Shown piece by piece: positions 54,219-63,335 of a stretch of 63,335 nt of DNA; position 1 is the stretch's first letter; every line of letters begins with the position of its first letter. A program made the translations under genes and the position numbers. Under the pieces are notes generated by a model that was not told the origin of the DNA, searched no databases, and worked only from the letters and a program-made list of their open reading frames with translations. The stretch comes from Fragilaria crotonensis. Taxonomy: Eukaryota > Bacillariophyta > Fragilariophyceae > Fragilariales > Fragilariaceae. Location: positions 1 through 63,335 of the forward strand of contig JAKSYS010000345.1 in NCBI GenBank assembly GCA_022925895.1, given 5' to 3'.

Positions 54219-55191
54219 GCTAGCACCTAGTTTTATGTATTGTTCTTTCGAATGTCGTCGAGTGTTGAGTTGATGACCTGGATGCCAAGTGTTGACTATA
54301 GGCAAAGGGTTTCCAAGGGTTGTTCAAGGGTCAAGAGTGAACTCAATTTACTGGAGACTGGTCGAAGTGCTTCAGGACAGTCGGAGAGAATTGAATTAGC
54401 GCAACGATAACCTTTCGTCGCAGAATGGATCAGAGTCGGCACAGAGCACCGTTTCGAGCAGTTTATCACAAGTCTCTCTTGAGAGCAGAGTGTCCCACAC
54501 ACAACCCATACTACATTTCTCGCTGTTCCACATAGTACCCGTAGCCCGTGAGCATTAGTACACGCCGGATAGGTGTAATTCTCAGCGTGCAGCCAGTCCA
54601 GCCAGCATCCAGTCGGGGCCAAAAAAACTAGCGATTTCAAACTGTTCCTGCTTAGAATTTCCGTTACTATGGCGTCAACGGCGGTTTCGTCGGAAATGAA
54701 CATATACAGACCCTTAATGAAAACATTGACATATCCCGCGCCCGTCGTGCCCATTCCTGCCTGGAATCCTGGATATCCTGGGAAACGCGTTTTTAGCGAC
54801 CCCCAATTAGTGTCGCGAAACCCCGAGTCCTGTGATCCTGCGCGTCAGGAAGGCACATGTAACATGTACAGTGTACAGCAGTGTACTCCACTCCGACTAC
54901 CACATAGGGATCGCTGCTGCAGGCACGCTGAAAGAGAAAACCGATGGGAGTTTCGAGTAACAACAAGAAGAGTAATAATAACAACTGATTAACGAGAGAA
55001 CGACAGCAGCACTCTACAGCCGCATCTTGTCATCACTTGTCGCATCGTTTCGATCAACGTGATTGCTTGCCATCTCTGGACACTCCTGAAGTCGTTACCG
55101 CAATCGACACCGATATTAAAAGCTGCAGCAACAGAATAATTTTCAAGAATTAATCCAAAGAAGACAGTAGCAAGCAAGAGCGAAATTCACC
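54219..55191. promoter_or_regulatory. Shared upstream region of the ankyrin-AAA+ gene pair
   Basis: 973 bp between the two divergent start codons. It should hold both promoters, a setting for coordinated expression of the two paralogs. No specific binding site is identified. The ORF at 54296-54754 (minus) has no recognisable domain. Confidence 0.45.
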
Positions 55192-57218
55192 ATGTCGACC
55201 GATACTACGCTCCATGATCTCTGCAAAGGTTTCGGGGCTCTCTTGAGTCGCGCAAAGGTGAGTTCATCATGAGCACCGGAAAGGAGGCAAACGCGGTGCA
55301 CAACGCAACGTTGAAAATCGTATTTATTCTGTGACGAATCTATGATGGCTTGTCTGCCATGTGAGCACGAGCTTGCAAATGTGTGATTGGCATTATGCTG
55401 CAGCTGCAATTAGCGATTTTCAGATTTTTGTGCATCCCTGGACTGGCCTGCCTAGTTCATCCAAGTTCAGCCCTAGCTTTAACGCGCCGTTCGTCTCACT
55501 TTGTCATTTCGCAGAATCCATCCTTCCCAGAAGAATCCTCGCGCCTCAACGAACGAGGAAATCTTCCTTTGCATGCCGCCTGCTCCTTCCAAGCCACCGC
55601 CGAAGTCGTGGAAACACTTCTCAAGGCATACCCCGGAGGAGCCTCCCAACCAAACTCGGCTGGAAACCTTCCCATCCACCAGGCCGCCATGTGGCAGGCA
55701 CCTGTAGAGACAGTGGAGCTATTGCTGTCGCGTCATCCTGAAGGAGCGACCGTGCGTAATCAGTACGGATCCCTACCCCTGCACATGGCAGCCTCCAACG
55801 AGGCATCGCCAGAAGTCATTCGCGTCCTTATCGATGCGTACCCAGACGCCCTCCACCTCCAGAATGACGACGGAATGACTCCCCTCGACCTTGCCCTCGC
55901 CGATGAGTCGGCAAGCGAAGCCATCATTGCCATGCTCGAAGGCCGTCCTCCTCCGCCGGAATTGACCCGCCGCCAAAAGGCCGAAAAGTACGAAGAACGA
56001 GCCATGGCACTGGAACGCAAACTCGCCTCATTGAAGGAATCCGGCGGCCGACAGGGCAAGGACTTGCACGAGGCACTCATTTGCGTGCGACGCTTGGCGG
56101 ACCGATTCCCCCATTCCCTCTATTCAGCGGGATTGGATCCAAACGAATTGGAAATTGCATTTTCGGAACGCCAGCAGGCGCCTGATTTGATTCTCATGGA
56201 TGCCATCAAGAAGAGACATTCCAGCGTCTCAAGGGATGTCAAGGGTGTGCCATTGACAGTTCAGACGCATGCCGCTACAGCGGCTGGTCCCAGAGATCGA
56301 GTTGAGGATTTGTTGGGATCCATCATCGGATTGGATCATATCAAGAGTCAGGTCCGCGGATTGCGCCGATCGACGGAAATTTCGGATCTCAAGGAATCGC
56401 TCCTTCCTGCCGCCAACAGCAGCCGACGCGGCCAGGCGGCTCTCTCGCTCATCAATCCAGCACTTTCGGAACTGACTGGCCGTCCCCATGCCAATCACAT
56501 GGTCTTTGTCGGCAACCCAGGAACCGGGAAGACAGCCGTGGCCCGTCTCTTGGCCAAGGCATATCACGAGCTTGGACTCTTGAGAAAACCCAAGTTTCTC
56601 GAAGTGGAACGCATGGACCTGGTTGGTCGCGACAAGGAACAGACGATCCTCAAGACCCGAGAGGTTCTGGACGAAGCCCGTGGTGGTATTCTTTTTATTG
56701 ATGAAGCCTACACTTTGGGAATGACCTCAAAGCGAAACAAGGTCGATACTGGAAGTGACGCTATGCTTGAAATCATCAAGTCCATGGAAGAAGCCAGCAA
56801 AAGTCCTGACAGCGAAGATAGCCACCCACTTGTCATTTTGGCAGGATTCCCTGTCGAAATGCAAACCTTTCTCAGCCATCAACCGGAGTTGCGCAAGAAC
56901 TTCCCGCTCACATTTGAATTCCCAGACTATTCTTGCCAAGAATTGGCCAAAATCTTCATCGATTTGGCCACTGCCAAGGGCTTTGATTTGGACGACGATT
57001 TGGATGAGGACTACATTGCCAAGATGCTGAGTCAGGAGACAACAGTTGCGTGGCGCGGAGAACGCAATGGCCGAGTGTGTGAATTGCTCATGGCAGGATG
57101 CCGCACGCAGGTGCGACGACGCATGCGTACAGCCCAGATTGAAGGCGATGACCACTTTGATCCGCACCAAATTATTCGACAGGATATTGAGGCCGTCATG
57201 ACGACGGATTTCAAATGA
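55192..57218 (+). CDS. Ankyrin repeat-AAA+ (CbxX/CfqX type) ATPase, two exons
   Basis: Exon 1 is 55192-55257 (MSTDTTLHDLCKGFGALLSR...) and exon 2 is 55515-57218. The 257-bp intron starts GTGAGT and ends TTTCGCAG. The product has 589 residues. Ankyrin repeats occupy about residues 35-165 (ERGNLPLHAACSFQATAEV, SAGNLPIHQAAMWQAPVE). The AAA+ domain has an intact Walker A (GNPGTGKTAVARLLAKAY, near 56510) and Walker B (GGILFIDEAYTLGM, near 56690). It matches the CbxX/CfqX family, which includes the red-type Rubisco activase CbbX, but the ankyrin part sets it apart and there is no plastid presequence. The diverging neighbour is an inactive-looking paralog, so a mixed ring is possible. Confidence 0.9.
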
Positions 57219-57330
57219 AGAAGCATGCGTTTGTGTGGAATGTGATTGATATATGTTTGTTGTCCAGCGGAAACCAGATGGAAAGCGATTGTGGAGAAGA
57301 TCGTAGTAATAAGAAGTTTATAATGATAAC

Positions 57331-57445
57331 ATGACCTGGCATGTGCGTATTACTCCTCGTCCAGATTCGTTCGACCCCTCCTCCGCCGGCACGAGTGTCA
57401 ACAGGATTACCAAAACAAGAGTCCCAACCAACTGTATGCAGGCTG
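57331..57445 (-). pseudogene. Duplicated 3' end of the MFS transporter gene
   Basis: On the minus strand this reads ITACIQLVGTLVLVILLTLV, nearly the C-terminus of the MFS gene at 58637-60271 (FITACIQLVGTLALVLLLPL). At DNA level GAGTCCCAACCAACTGTATG and further bases are identical. Similarity ends abruptly near 57440, where a different pseudogene begins. It is a partial duplication about 1.2 kb from its source. Confidence 0.75.
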
Positions 57446-58503
57446 TAATCAGCGGCACAGGCTTCTGTGGAGTCCAGGTTGTCAAGTTCTTGGTCGAGAA
57501 GTACCCCGACTGGAGAATTGTGATGGTATCGCGCAGCGCAAGCAGAATGGTCACTGTGAGTCGGATTCAACGGGTGTGCAATGAGCATGGCATTCCCATC
57601 TTCAATGCCGACGAAATTGAAGTGCTTCGCGGCGATTTCAAGAAGCGATATTTGGGTCGTACATTCGAAGATCTTGAAGCGGTTTGGAACGATATCGGGA
57701 GTCGTCTTCCGCTTTGCCATGTGCAACAGTTATATCATTCCTTACGAATGCAATTACAACTGGAACCAGAATCTTGACGTTATTTGCAGTTTATGCCAAA
57801 AGCATGGCGTACAGCTTCATGCAATGGGAGGAACGGGGTACCATGTCCTTGAGGACTGCGAAATCCCATAATCGTACCATCGTGGCAACACATGGTGCAA
57901 TGGCTACTTCCAGTTTAAGCAATTTCAAAGACTTTTGGTGGAGAAGTACGTTGAGCACGGATTATATGGTTGCACTTATGATGTTCCATACATTTTCGCA
58001 GATGTGGAACCCAAATCCGCGCGCACTCCTCGCGACTACGAGGCCGGTTTTGTTGTAAAGTTCATTCGCCATTTCGGCACGAAAGTTGGGTATAGTGGTG
58101 AGGTTGTCACTCCTAGGGGAAATTGCTGAAATCATTGTCAAGCATGCAGAAATTGCACTCACAAGAGGTGGAATGGAAAGCAAATACATGCACTTGTTCG
58201 TGCAATCGTTTAATGACGATGACCTCAACCGCCTCGTGCACGGACGGAAGCCAAGTCCCAAAATCGAGGAAACTATCCGTAACACCACAGAAAACAGTGA
58301 CGCATTGATCACTGCATACCGCGACTTGTTTCCCGACTTCATGGCAACACGGACATGCCGTCCCCTTACGTGTCCCACCTGGGCAAAAAGATATTCTTGA
58401 TGCGGTTGATGGTGAGGCAGTCTTACGCAAGTTTGTGCGTCAGTGTGATGACGAGGGAATGAGCATTGCTAGGTTTAAGAACCCCTCACGGAAGATTGAG
58501 TGA
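57440..58503 (+). pseudogene. Decayed NAD(P)-binding, thioester-reductase-like gene
   Basis: Protein-like segments appear in order in different frames: VISGTGFCGVQVVKFLVEKY (a GxGFxG dinucleotide motif), FRFAMCNSYIIPYECNYNWN, then VEKYVEHGLYGCTYDVPYIF, then GMESKYMHLFVQSFNDDDLN, ending with VLRKFVRQCDDEGMSIARF and a stop near 58503. At least four frame breaks separate them. The opening motif and the later segments resemble the extended SDR reductase domains found in acyl-CoA reductases and at the end of NRPS/PKS proteins. The 5' end is fused to the MFS fragment. The family assignment is moderate only. Confidence 0.5.
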
Positions 58504-58636
58504 AGTGGCTTGAAAACCTTTTCTCTTTTGCATGAACCAGCAGCAAACTATTGTGATGAAGGTAGTCAAAATAAGTACATGATTACATTATAATCATGTT
58601 AGATATCCATTAAGCTGAGGGACTAGCACGTGCATG

Positions 58637-60271
58637 TTACTCGTTGTCCGCAATCGTTGTATCCCTCCTTCGTCGGGACAAGGCATCCTCCCTTCGAGGC
58701 ACGAGTGGCAACAGGAGTACCAGAGCAAGAGTCCCAACCAACTGTATGCAGGCTGTGATGAAAAATGTCACGGTGTAATCCCATCGATCACTCAGATACC
58801 CACCTAACGCGGCACTGCCACACCATCCCAACCCCGAAATGGCTTCCAATGATTTCCATCGCGCTCGTTCCTGTTTTGGAACGTTGTCCATGAGAATCGA
58901 TTCCACTAGCGGGTAGGGTGCATTCATTAGCGCGGTTCTGACAATATAAATGGGCACCAGGATTACCTTGTGACTGTCCATGTAGTGGTGGAAGATAGCC
59001 ATGACCATGAGACACGATACACCAGACAGCTGCAATAGGAGGCTGGTTTGAACGCGTCCAAATGTTGATGCAATCATCGTACCGAAATGCGAACACACGG
59101 CCATGACGATTGGGACGATAACGTATATAAGTTGGACTTGGGTTGGCGACATGCCGATTTCTTCTTTGAAGTAGAGGGGAAAGAATTTGACAGTCATGCC
59201 GGAACCGATGGAGACGGTCGTCTCCGCCAAGAGGAGGATATAAGGAATCCACCTTCGGCGCTCTTGCATACAATCGTCATCGTCTTCATCAACATTGTGT
59301 TCTGTGTCCGATAGTAATGGAGACTCGGGGTCATCGGATTGCGGCAATAGCGTTGTTGTACCTTCCGTGCTACCATCACGAGCGTCCGCATCCTCGGCAG
59401 TGGAGGGATCTTCATTGTCTTCATCGAGTGCCTTGGAATCATCGAAAAGCATCATGAGCACAGAACTCACCAATCCTAATCCCAACCCTACGTACATAAT
59501 GATTTGCAGGGAATTCAAATCCCATTCATCGCCCGTCGTTTGAAAGAGAATGATGGACAAGATCGGCCCGATGCACGATGCCATTAGGTAGCCAAGAAAC
59601 AGGTATTGATAGTACTTGGTGCGCTCCCCGGCAGGTGTTGAGTCAGCATAGAGTGCTTGGCAGGGACCACTGACGATGCCATCTCCGACTCCCCAAAGCC
59701 CCATGAGTATGGCCAAGAATATCATGGATAGTTGTGACTTCGCCGGCGCCATGTTCTCTGTTCCAATCCAATGGATGAGAGTGGCCTGCAGGATTGTGGC
59801 AATGACAAAGAGGATCCCTCCCGCCATCATGACTTTGGAGCGTCCGTAGCGATCGGCGAGGTATCCAACCGGAAGTGCTGACAGGAGCACCGCCAACCCA
59901 TTAACAGCTTCAACATCTCCGATTGGCCCATTTTGACCTCCTCCGATTTGTTTCAAATAGGCCGCAAAGACGGTATCTCCCCACAGGGAATCGGAAACTC
60001 CGAGAAGAGTGACCACCAGGAGAGTCAAGACGACATTGTGGTTCATGTGAAATGTCTTCGAACCGCAACAGGGAATGGTACAAGTAATGTCATTGGCAGA
60101 GGGGATTGTTGTGTTGTTGTGTGGAGTCAAATCGGATGAGCGTGGTTCGTCATGGTCCTCCGCAAGATTCAGATCGATATGGATGTCATTATCAGAACTC
60201 GCCAGCAGAGGTTCGCGGAGATTCGACGTGAAACCCGGTGTACCGTTGCTCTCGTCATGGTTGTCGATCAT
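58637..60271 (-). CDS. MFS transporter
   Basis: A single-exon ORF of 544 residues from ATG 60271. An acidic N-terminal tail of about 75 residues precedes 12 predicted membrane segments in two halves. The loop between helices 2 and 3 carries the MFS signature GYLADRYGRSKVM. An acidic central loop (about residues 275-340) separates the halves, and the tail is basic (RREDALSRRRR). The substrate cannot be inferred. A decayed copy of the 3' end lies at 57331-57445. The divergent neighbour is the prolyl hydroxylase gene. Confidence 0.85.
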   Translation of the reverse strand: MIDNHDESNGTPGFTSNLREPLLASSDNDIHIDLNLAEDHDEPRSSDLTPHNNTTIPSANDITCTIPCCGSKTFHMNHNVVLTLLVVTLLGVSDSLWGDTVFAAYLKQIGGGQNGPIGDVEAVNGLAVLLSALPVGYLADRYGRSKVMMAGGILFVIATILQATLIHWIGTENMAPAKSQLSMIFLAILMGLWGVGDGIVSGPCQALYADSTPAGERTKYYQYLFLGYLMASCIGPILSIILFQTTGDEWDLNSLQIIMYVGLGLGLVSSVLMMLFDDSKALDEDNEDPSTAEDADARDGSTEGTTTLLPQSDDPESPLLSDTEHNVDEDDDDCMQERRRWIPYILLLAETTVSIGSGMTVKFFPLYFKEEIGMSPTQVQLIYVIVPIVMAVCSHFGTMIASTFGRVQTSLLLQLSGVSCLMVMAIFHHYMDSHKVILVPIYIVRTALMNAPYPLVESILMDNVPKQERARWKSLEAISGLGWCGSAALGGYLSDRWDYTVTFFITACIQLVGTLALVLLLPLVPRREDALSRRRRDTTIADNE

Positions 60272-60697
60272 GCTATCACGTCAATCACGGTCAATAACAC
60301 AAAAGTTGTGTGTGGTTCGAAGTTCGACCCTGCCGTCACGTTTGAGTACAAACGAAAAAGACAGAATTCGACTTTTCGTAGTTTTTGTACGTACACTGGT
60401 ACAGGTGTACTACCGGTACATTGTAGTAGTATCTGTAGGGTACTGCTTTAGTACTGGAGTACTCCAGTACTACACTCGGAGTACTCGTACCAGCTGCTGT
60501 AGTATTCTCTGTTGAAATTTATGTAGGCGGACAGATAGGCTTATCACAAGATCACAAGTACTTCTACGAGGGACTACAGTACCAGGTCCTACAGTACATC
60601 GATCACAAATGACTGATGGAGTGATCCTACAACCTACATGTACAACACCTGCACTCATTCCAGAAGAGCGGCGCGCAACTGACGATAGAAAAGCACG
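60272..60697. promoter_or_regulatory. Divergent promoter region, extremely GTAC-dense
   Basis: 426 bp between two divergent ATGs. Positions 60361-60600 hold 14 GTAC words in 240 bp against about one expected, often as AGTACT or GGTACA. Confidence 0.5.
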
Positions 60698-62321
60698 ATG
60701 ACATCGTCGACGTCCCTCCGCAGACTCGTTCTCGTCTTGGTGCTCTGGATTTCCGTCTCTGTCGGAGAAAACGGAAGGTGTTCATTCCGACTCGTCAATG
60801 ATGCGGGTGTCAAGATTGAGGTTTATTGGATTGAGCCAACATCCCGCGACGGAGTTCTCTTGACCACACCCGATGTTGGAATGCTCCCTGGTCTTGAAAT
60901 ACCCTTTGATTCATTTGTTGGACACGAATTTGAGATTCGTGAAATGCCAGCAGCAAACACGGGAGAATGTGCCAATGAGAGCAACGAGTGCCATTCTTCT
61001 TCTTTCATTGTTTCAGAAACCGAAGATCAATGTAAGTTGTTCGTTCGCCTGGTGATGTCATGAGCAAGGCTTTGCCAAGAATCTCTGGATCTGACTCGAT
61101 CTCATCACATCCTTCCACGCAGATGTTGTCGTCAAACCCGGACTAGAAATATTCTTTACCGATACCCTTACAGCATCCACTGCTAGTGCCGCCGACGTTG
61201 TCGCCGAGTGTCGTCAACAGGCGTTGGAATCACTTGTTTCAGATCCTGATAGTGCATTGGAAAGTATTAACCAATTGGCATCATGTGTAGAATTGGAAGT
61301 CGCTCGCAAATTCGAAGATGCCAACGTCATTGTGTCTTTCGAGGAGAAAGTTCGAACAAGCATGGCTGGCTTCTTGGAGAATTACACATGTGCCGACGAA
61401 ACCTTGGATTCGTCTCCAGACGTATCGAGCCATTATTGGACCATGCCAGACGCGACACGCATGGTTCATGTCAAACATGACCGCCCAGCGTCCAAAATTC
61501 ACGTGGTGGAAAACTTCATTTCGGAAGACGAATGCCTCGCAATGGAAACAGAGGCGGCGCGCACGCTGCACAGAGCAACCGTGGCGGATGGCAAGGGTGG
61601 ATCGCAGCTTAGTCCGAATCGCAAGGCCATGCAAGCCGGTATCACAGTGGAATGGGACAAGGAGGAAGAGGGTGATTTGATTGCCCGATTGAGTCGTCGG
61701 GTCTATGATTACGCGGAGCATGTTCTGAACTTGGGCATTAACGAGCATGGACAGGAGGATCTGATGTCGATTCAGTACTTTGGACGCGGACGCAACGACA
61801 CAGAGCCTGATCAATATACTCCGGTACGTGTGCAGTGTCCGCATCTCGTCGCCCTTTTGCGTCGCCTTGTATATTGCATGGAGGGCTGGTGCATGAGTTC
61901 AGTATTGATTTTTTGCTTTAACAATCCTTACGTTGTTGTCACTAACTATCGTTCTTCTCCCCTCTTGTCTTTCACCTTGCAGCATTGTGACGGTGACTGT
62001 ACTGGCCTTCCGCATAAGACTGGAACTCGTGTGGCCACGATGGTGATGTATTGCAAATTGCCCATCGATGGAGGGTCAACCAACTTTCGAAATTCGGCCG
62101 TACACATCAAGCCAGTGGCAGGAAATGCTATTTTCTTTTCCTACATTGACCCCATCTCTAGCACGATGGACACTGGTTTCACTGAGCACTCTGGATGCCC
62201 TGTGTTTGAGGGAGAAAAGAAGATTGTGACACAGTGGATTCGGTACGGTGTGGACGACGAGAACCCATGGGACACATTCAATACTTTGGGAATAAAGATC
62301 AGTGATGCGGATGATCAATGA
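60698..62321 (+). CDS. Prolyl 4-hydroxylase (2OG-Fe(II) oxygenase) with VHL-beta-like N-terminal domain, three exons
   Basis: Exons are 60698-61031, 61123-61823 and 61983-62321; introns are 91 bp (GTAAGT...ACGCAG) and 159 bp (GTACGT...TTGCAG). The product has 457 residues. Residues 1-23 are a signal peptide, so it acts in the secretory pathway. Residues 28-82 resemble the VHL beta domain (CSFRLVNDAGVKIEVYWIEP, then PGLEIPFDSFVGHEFEIRE). The catalytic domain spans about 265-440: iron ligands His346 and Asp348 (HCDGD), distal His414 and the 2-oxoglutarate Lys424 (HSGCPVFEGEKKIVTQW). All key residues are present. The likely substrate is a proline-rich secreted or wall protein. Intron 2 has no stop and is a multiple of three. 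Confidence 0.85.
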
Positions 62322-63335
62322 GAGGTCTTGTCGTTCATGGAGAATATGATAGCGAGGAGGACACGATGTTTTTATGACATGTACGAGTTCCTATAGGGTA
62401 GCTGTAGTTGTTAGGAAAGTTTAGAACGCATACATCTCGGCACAGCCACACGTGAACCTTACACATGACAATAACTCCGAGAGTATACTCATAGGAAGTT
62501 AGGTTGACGTCGAAAACCCCGCAAGCGTACTACCATCTGCTAAGTTCGTAGTCTTGACATTCGGGTCACTTGTTTCCATGGGAAGTTGAGCATCAACAAA
62601 TGAAGTTGTAAGATATCATGGATTTGGAATTGTTCTTTTGCAATCTTTCATTGATGTCATCCAATGGTAGACACCTTGGGGGATATGGCCATTGATTCCC
62701 ATGGAACTCTCGCCATATCAAGACTATCAGAGTGTGTGAATAGGCACCAAGGCTGATGGTCAGGAGTTTACATCAGCATGGCTGTCATTTTCATCTATAA
62801 TCTTGTTAAGACTATGCTTTAACTTTGATACACGAAGTCCAACACGATCGAGAAGATTCCTCTGACTATAAGCAAGCAAGTAATGGCATCAGCATCATTT
62901 ATGCCGCAGCACAACATGTTCGGTAGGCACGCATCACTACTGAATTGATCAAGCAGGAGAAGCTGCTGCAGACGTTTAGATTGAACAAGAAGATTTGGTT
63001 TAGAAGTTACGGATGATATCATTGTTCGCACGCTGAGTATACAAATTGATTATTCGACTGCAGATGCTGAACAATACTTGGCATTGAGGTTGAGCTGACG
63101 AGTTCCTCAGTTCCGAGGGGCAGAATAAGCAACGTGAAGCCAACATGAAGCATAAAACCATTTAAGTCTATATTCTTTTCCTCGAGTTTTTAGTACAAGT
63201 AGCTCCATGTGCTATACGCTACTATACTCTTTTCCTCGAGTTTTTAGTACAAGTAGCTCCATGTGCTATACGCTACTATGCATAGACCCTATGCCGTGTA
63301 CGTCCCCTAATCGAGCCGATCGAGCTTTTCAAAAA
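62322..63335. other. 3' intergenic to the window end
   Basis: About 1 kb with no recognisable gene. The minus-strand ORF at 62819-63031 is short and without a domain. A tandem duplication lies at 63174-63281. Confidence 0.35.
63174..63281. repeat. 54-bp tandem duplication
   Basis: Two adjacent copies, 63174-63227 and 63228-63281, both starting TCTTTTCCTCGAGTTTTTAG and nearly identical to their ends. A simple recent duplication. Confidence 0.9.

Noticed and set aside
55192..57218. Calling the intact ankyrin-AAA+ gene a Rubisco activase (CbbX)
   Set aside because: It has no plastid presequence and carries ankyrin repeats absent from CbbX; only the AAA+ family is shared.
1..63335. tRNA genes
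   Set aside because: I looked for T-loop-like GTTCGA words in intergenic DNA and found none with a plausible cloverleaf; a tRNA scan would be decisive.

Overview
This is nuclear DNA from a stramenopile alga, most likely a pennate diatom. Genes carry short introns with GT...AG ends. Several products start with a signal peptide followed by a phenylalanine-centred cleavage motif, the mark of diatom plastid import. Typical diatom content is present: an AdoMet decarboxylase-aminopropyltransferase fusion, a copine, TAF1, a HopJ-family plastid protein and CoDi-like copia elements. I cannot name the species.

Layout. 1-4.4 kb: four coiled-coil genes, two of which share a conserved block of about 58 residues. 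4.9-11.6 kb: a decayed tyrosine-recombinase (DIRS/Ngaro-like) retroelement between 252/251 bp direct repeats. 11.8-12.9 kb: a non-autonomous TIR element with a TAA target duplication and a GAC-rich core. 13.5-35.3 kb: a dense block with an NADP(F420)-type reductase, a two-exon copine, a TRAIP-like RING protein, the polyamine synthase fusion, an SFT2-like protein, TAF1, an EXS-domain protein, and three consecutive predicted plastid proteins (alpha/beta hydrolase, HopJ, SRPBCC). 35.3-48.6 kb: repeat-rich, with imperfect tandem repeats, GTACTTT palindromes and a 7-bp minisatellite split by a 3.55 kb TA-flanked DDE transposon, then a 6.6 kb copia element with identical LTRs. 49.2-63.3 kb: a membrane-anchored NikA-like protein whose domain halves are in reversed order, a divergent pair of ankyrin-AAA+ genes of which one has lost its Walker motifs, a chimeric pseudogene, an MFS transporter, and a prolyl-4-hydroxylase with a VHL-like N-terminus.

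The most unusual items are the permuted NikA-like protein, the active/inactive ankyrin-AAA+ pair, the VHL-like/prolyl-hydroxylase fusion and the polyamine synthase fusion with a possible SET-like tail. Several reading frames, in host genes and transposons alike, break by loss of one base, often in an A-run. Some breaks may therefore be assembly errors rather than real mutations. Intergenic DNA is very rich in the palindrome GTAC. Exon coordinates are my own reading of splice sites and domain continuity.
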